Origin: Candidatus Enterenecus avicola
GTDB taxonomy: Bacteria; Bacillota; Clostridia; Oscillospirales; Oscillospiraceae
Reading direction: 5' to 3'
DNA length: 32,535 bases
Assembly (NCBI GenBank): GCA_018715985.1
Contig: DVKO01000127.1
Span: forward strand, 1-32,535
The position numbers and the translations under genes were made by a program. The notes under the pieces were generated by a model. That model saw only the letters and a list, made by a program, of their open reading frames with translations, ran no database searches and was not told the origin of the DNA. This document shows positions 32,292-32,535 of this stretch, one piece after another. How positions within the stretch are numbered: position 1 is the stretch's first letter; the number at the start of each line of letters is the position of its first letter.

Positions 32292-32535
32292 ATGGCAGTC
32301 GTATCTATGAAGCAGCTGCTGGAGGCCGGCGTTCACTTCGGCCACCAGACCCGTCGGTGGAACCCCAAAATGGCCACCTACATCTACACCGAGCGCAATG
32401 GTATCTATATCATTGACCTGCAGAAGACCGTGAAGAAGCTGGAGGAGGCCTACTCCTTCGTGCGCGACATGGCCGCCAACGGCCAGTCCCTGCTCTTCGT
32501 GGGCACCAAGAAGCAGGCTCAGGAGGCCATCAAGG
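32292..32535 (+). CDS. rpsB: Ribosomal protein S2, N-terminal part (cut by window end)
   Basis: The first 81 codons are present. The sequence [19 protein letters not shown] followed by [20 protein letters not shown] and [12 protein letters not shown] is characteristic of S2 of the small ribosomal subunit. AGGAGG lies eight bases before the ATG. The rest of the gene, and probably tsf, lie beyond the window. Confidence 0.98.
   Translation, partial: MAVVSMKQLLEAGVHFGHQTRRWNPKMATYIYTERNGIYIIDLQKTVKKLEEAYSFVRDMAANGQSLLFVGTKKQAQEAIK

Noticed and set aside
1-32535. CRISPR arrays, tRNA or rRNA genes, insertion sequences, phage genes
   Set aside because: No regularly spaced repeats, cloverleaf or rRNA-like sequence, transposase or phage protein could be seen on either strand.

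Overview
The window looks like chromosomal DNA of a fairly GC-rich, Gram-positive, spore-forming Clostridia member, most likely a gut Oscillospiraceae relative (inference). The support is a PolC-type replicative polymerase, strong AGGAGG-type ribosome binding sites, a YlmC/YmxH-type PRC-barrel protein, a short HisG paired with HisZ, and non-mevalonate isoprenoid genes. Coding density is high. I see no rRNA, tRNA, CRISPR array, insertion sequence or phage gene.

Layout. Bases 1-178 hold two adjacent hairpins. Next, on the minus strand, comes a YeiH-type exporter gene followed by a thioredoxin-reductase-like flavoprotein gene that has lost its CxxC centre. They diverge from a LysR regulator (2288-3202) across a compact promoter/operator region. 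The plus strand then carries a ZIP metal transporter, cytidine deaminase and a DUF378 membrane protein. A small phosphodiesterase (minus) diverges from a three-gene cluster of unknown function (5333-6331), which converges on trpS (minus).

The most notable locus is 7610-13100: five tightly packed plus-strand genes encoding a DltA-like adenylating enzyme, a fold-III PLP decarboxylase, a DltC-like carrier protein, a DltB/AlgI-like MBOAT acyltransferase and a membrane-anchored DltD-like SGNH protein. This has the logic of teichoic-acid D-alanylation with a decarboxylase inserted between ligase and carrier. It suggests that a decarboxylated amino acid, or a diaminopimelate-derived lysine, is loaded on the carrier and exported onto a surface polymer.

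From 13139 to 20369 the minus strand carries a histidine operon in the order hisZ-hisG-hisD-hisB-hisH-hisA-hisF-hisI-hisE, then a Bax-inhibitor-1 family gene. It is driven by a near-consensus promoter at 20407-20435; hisC and a histidinol-phosphatase gene are absent. An internally deleted MATE transporter gene (20562-21131) diverges from it.

From 21213 to 31659 the minus strand carries the conserved block pyrH-frr-uppS-cdsA-dxr-rseP-ispG-polC, covering ribosome recycling, UMP kinase, undecaprenyl and isoprenoid precursors, phospholipid synthesis, intramembrane proteolysis and replication. A ylmC/ymxH-like gene and the start of rpsB (cut by the window end) lie divergently upstream. The usual rpsB-tsf-pyrH-frr continuity is therefore broken here.
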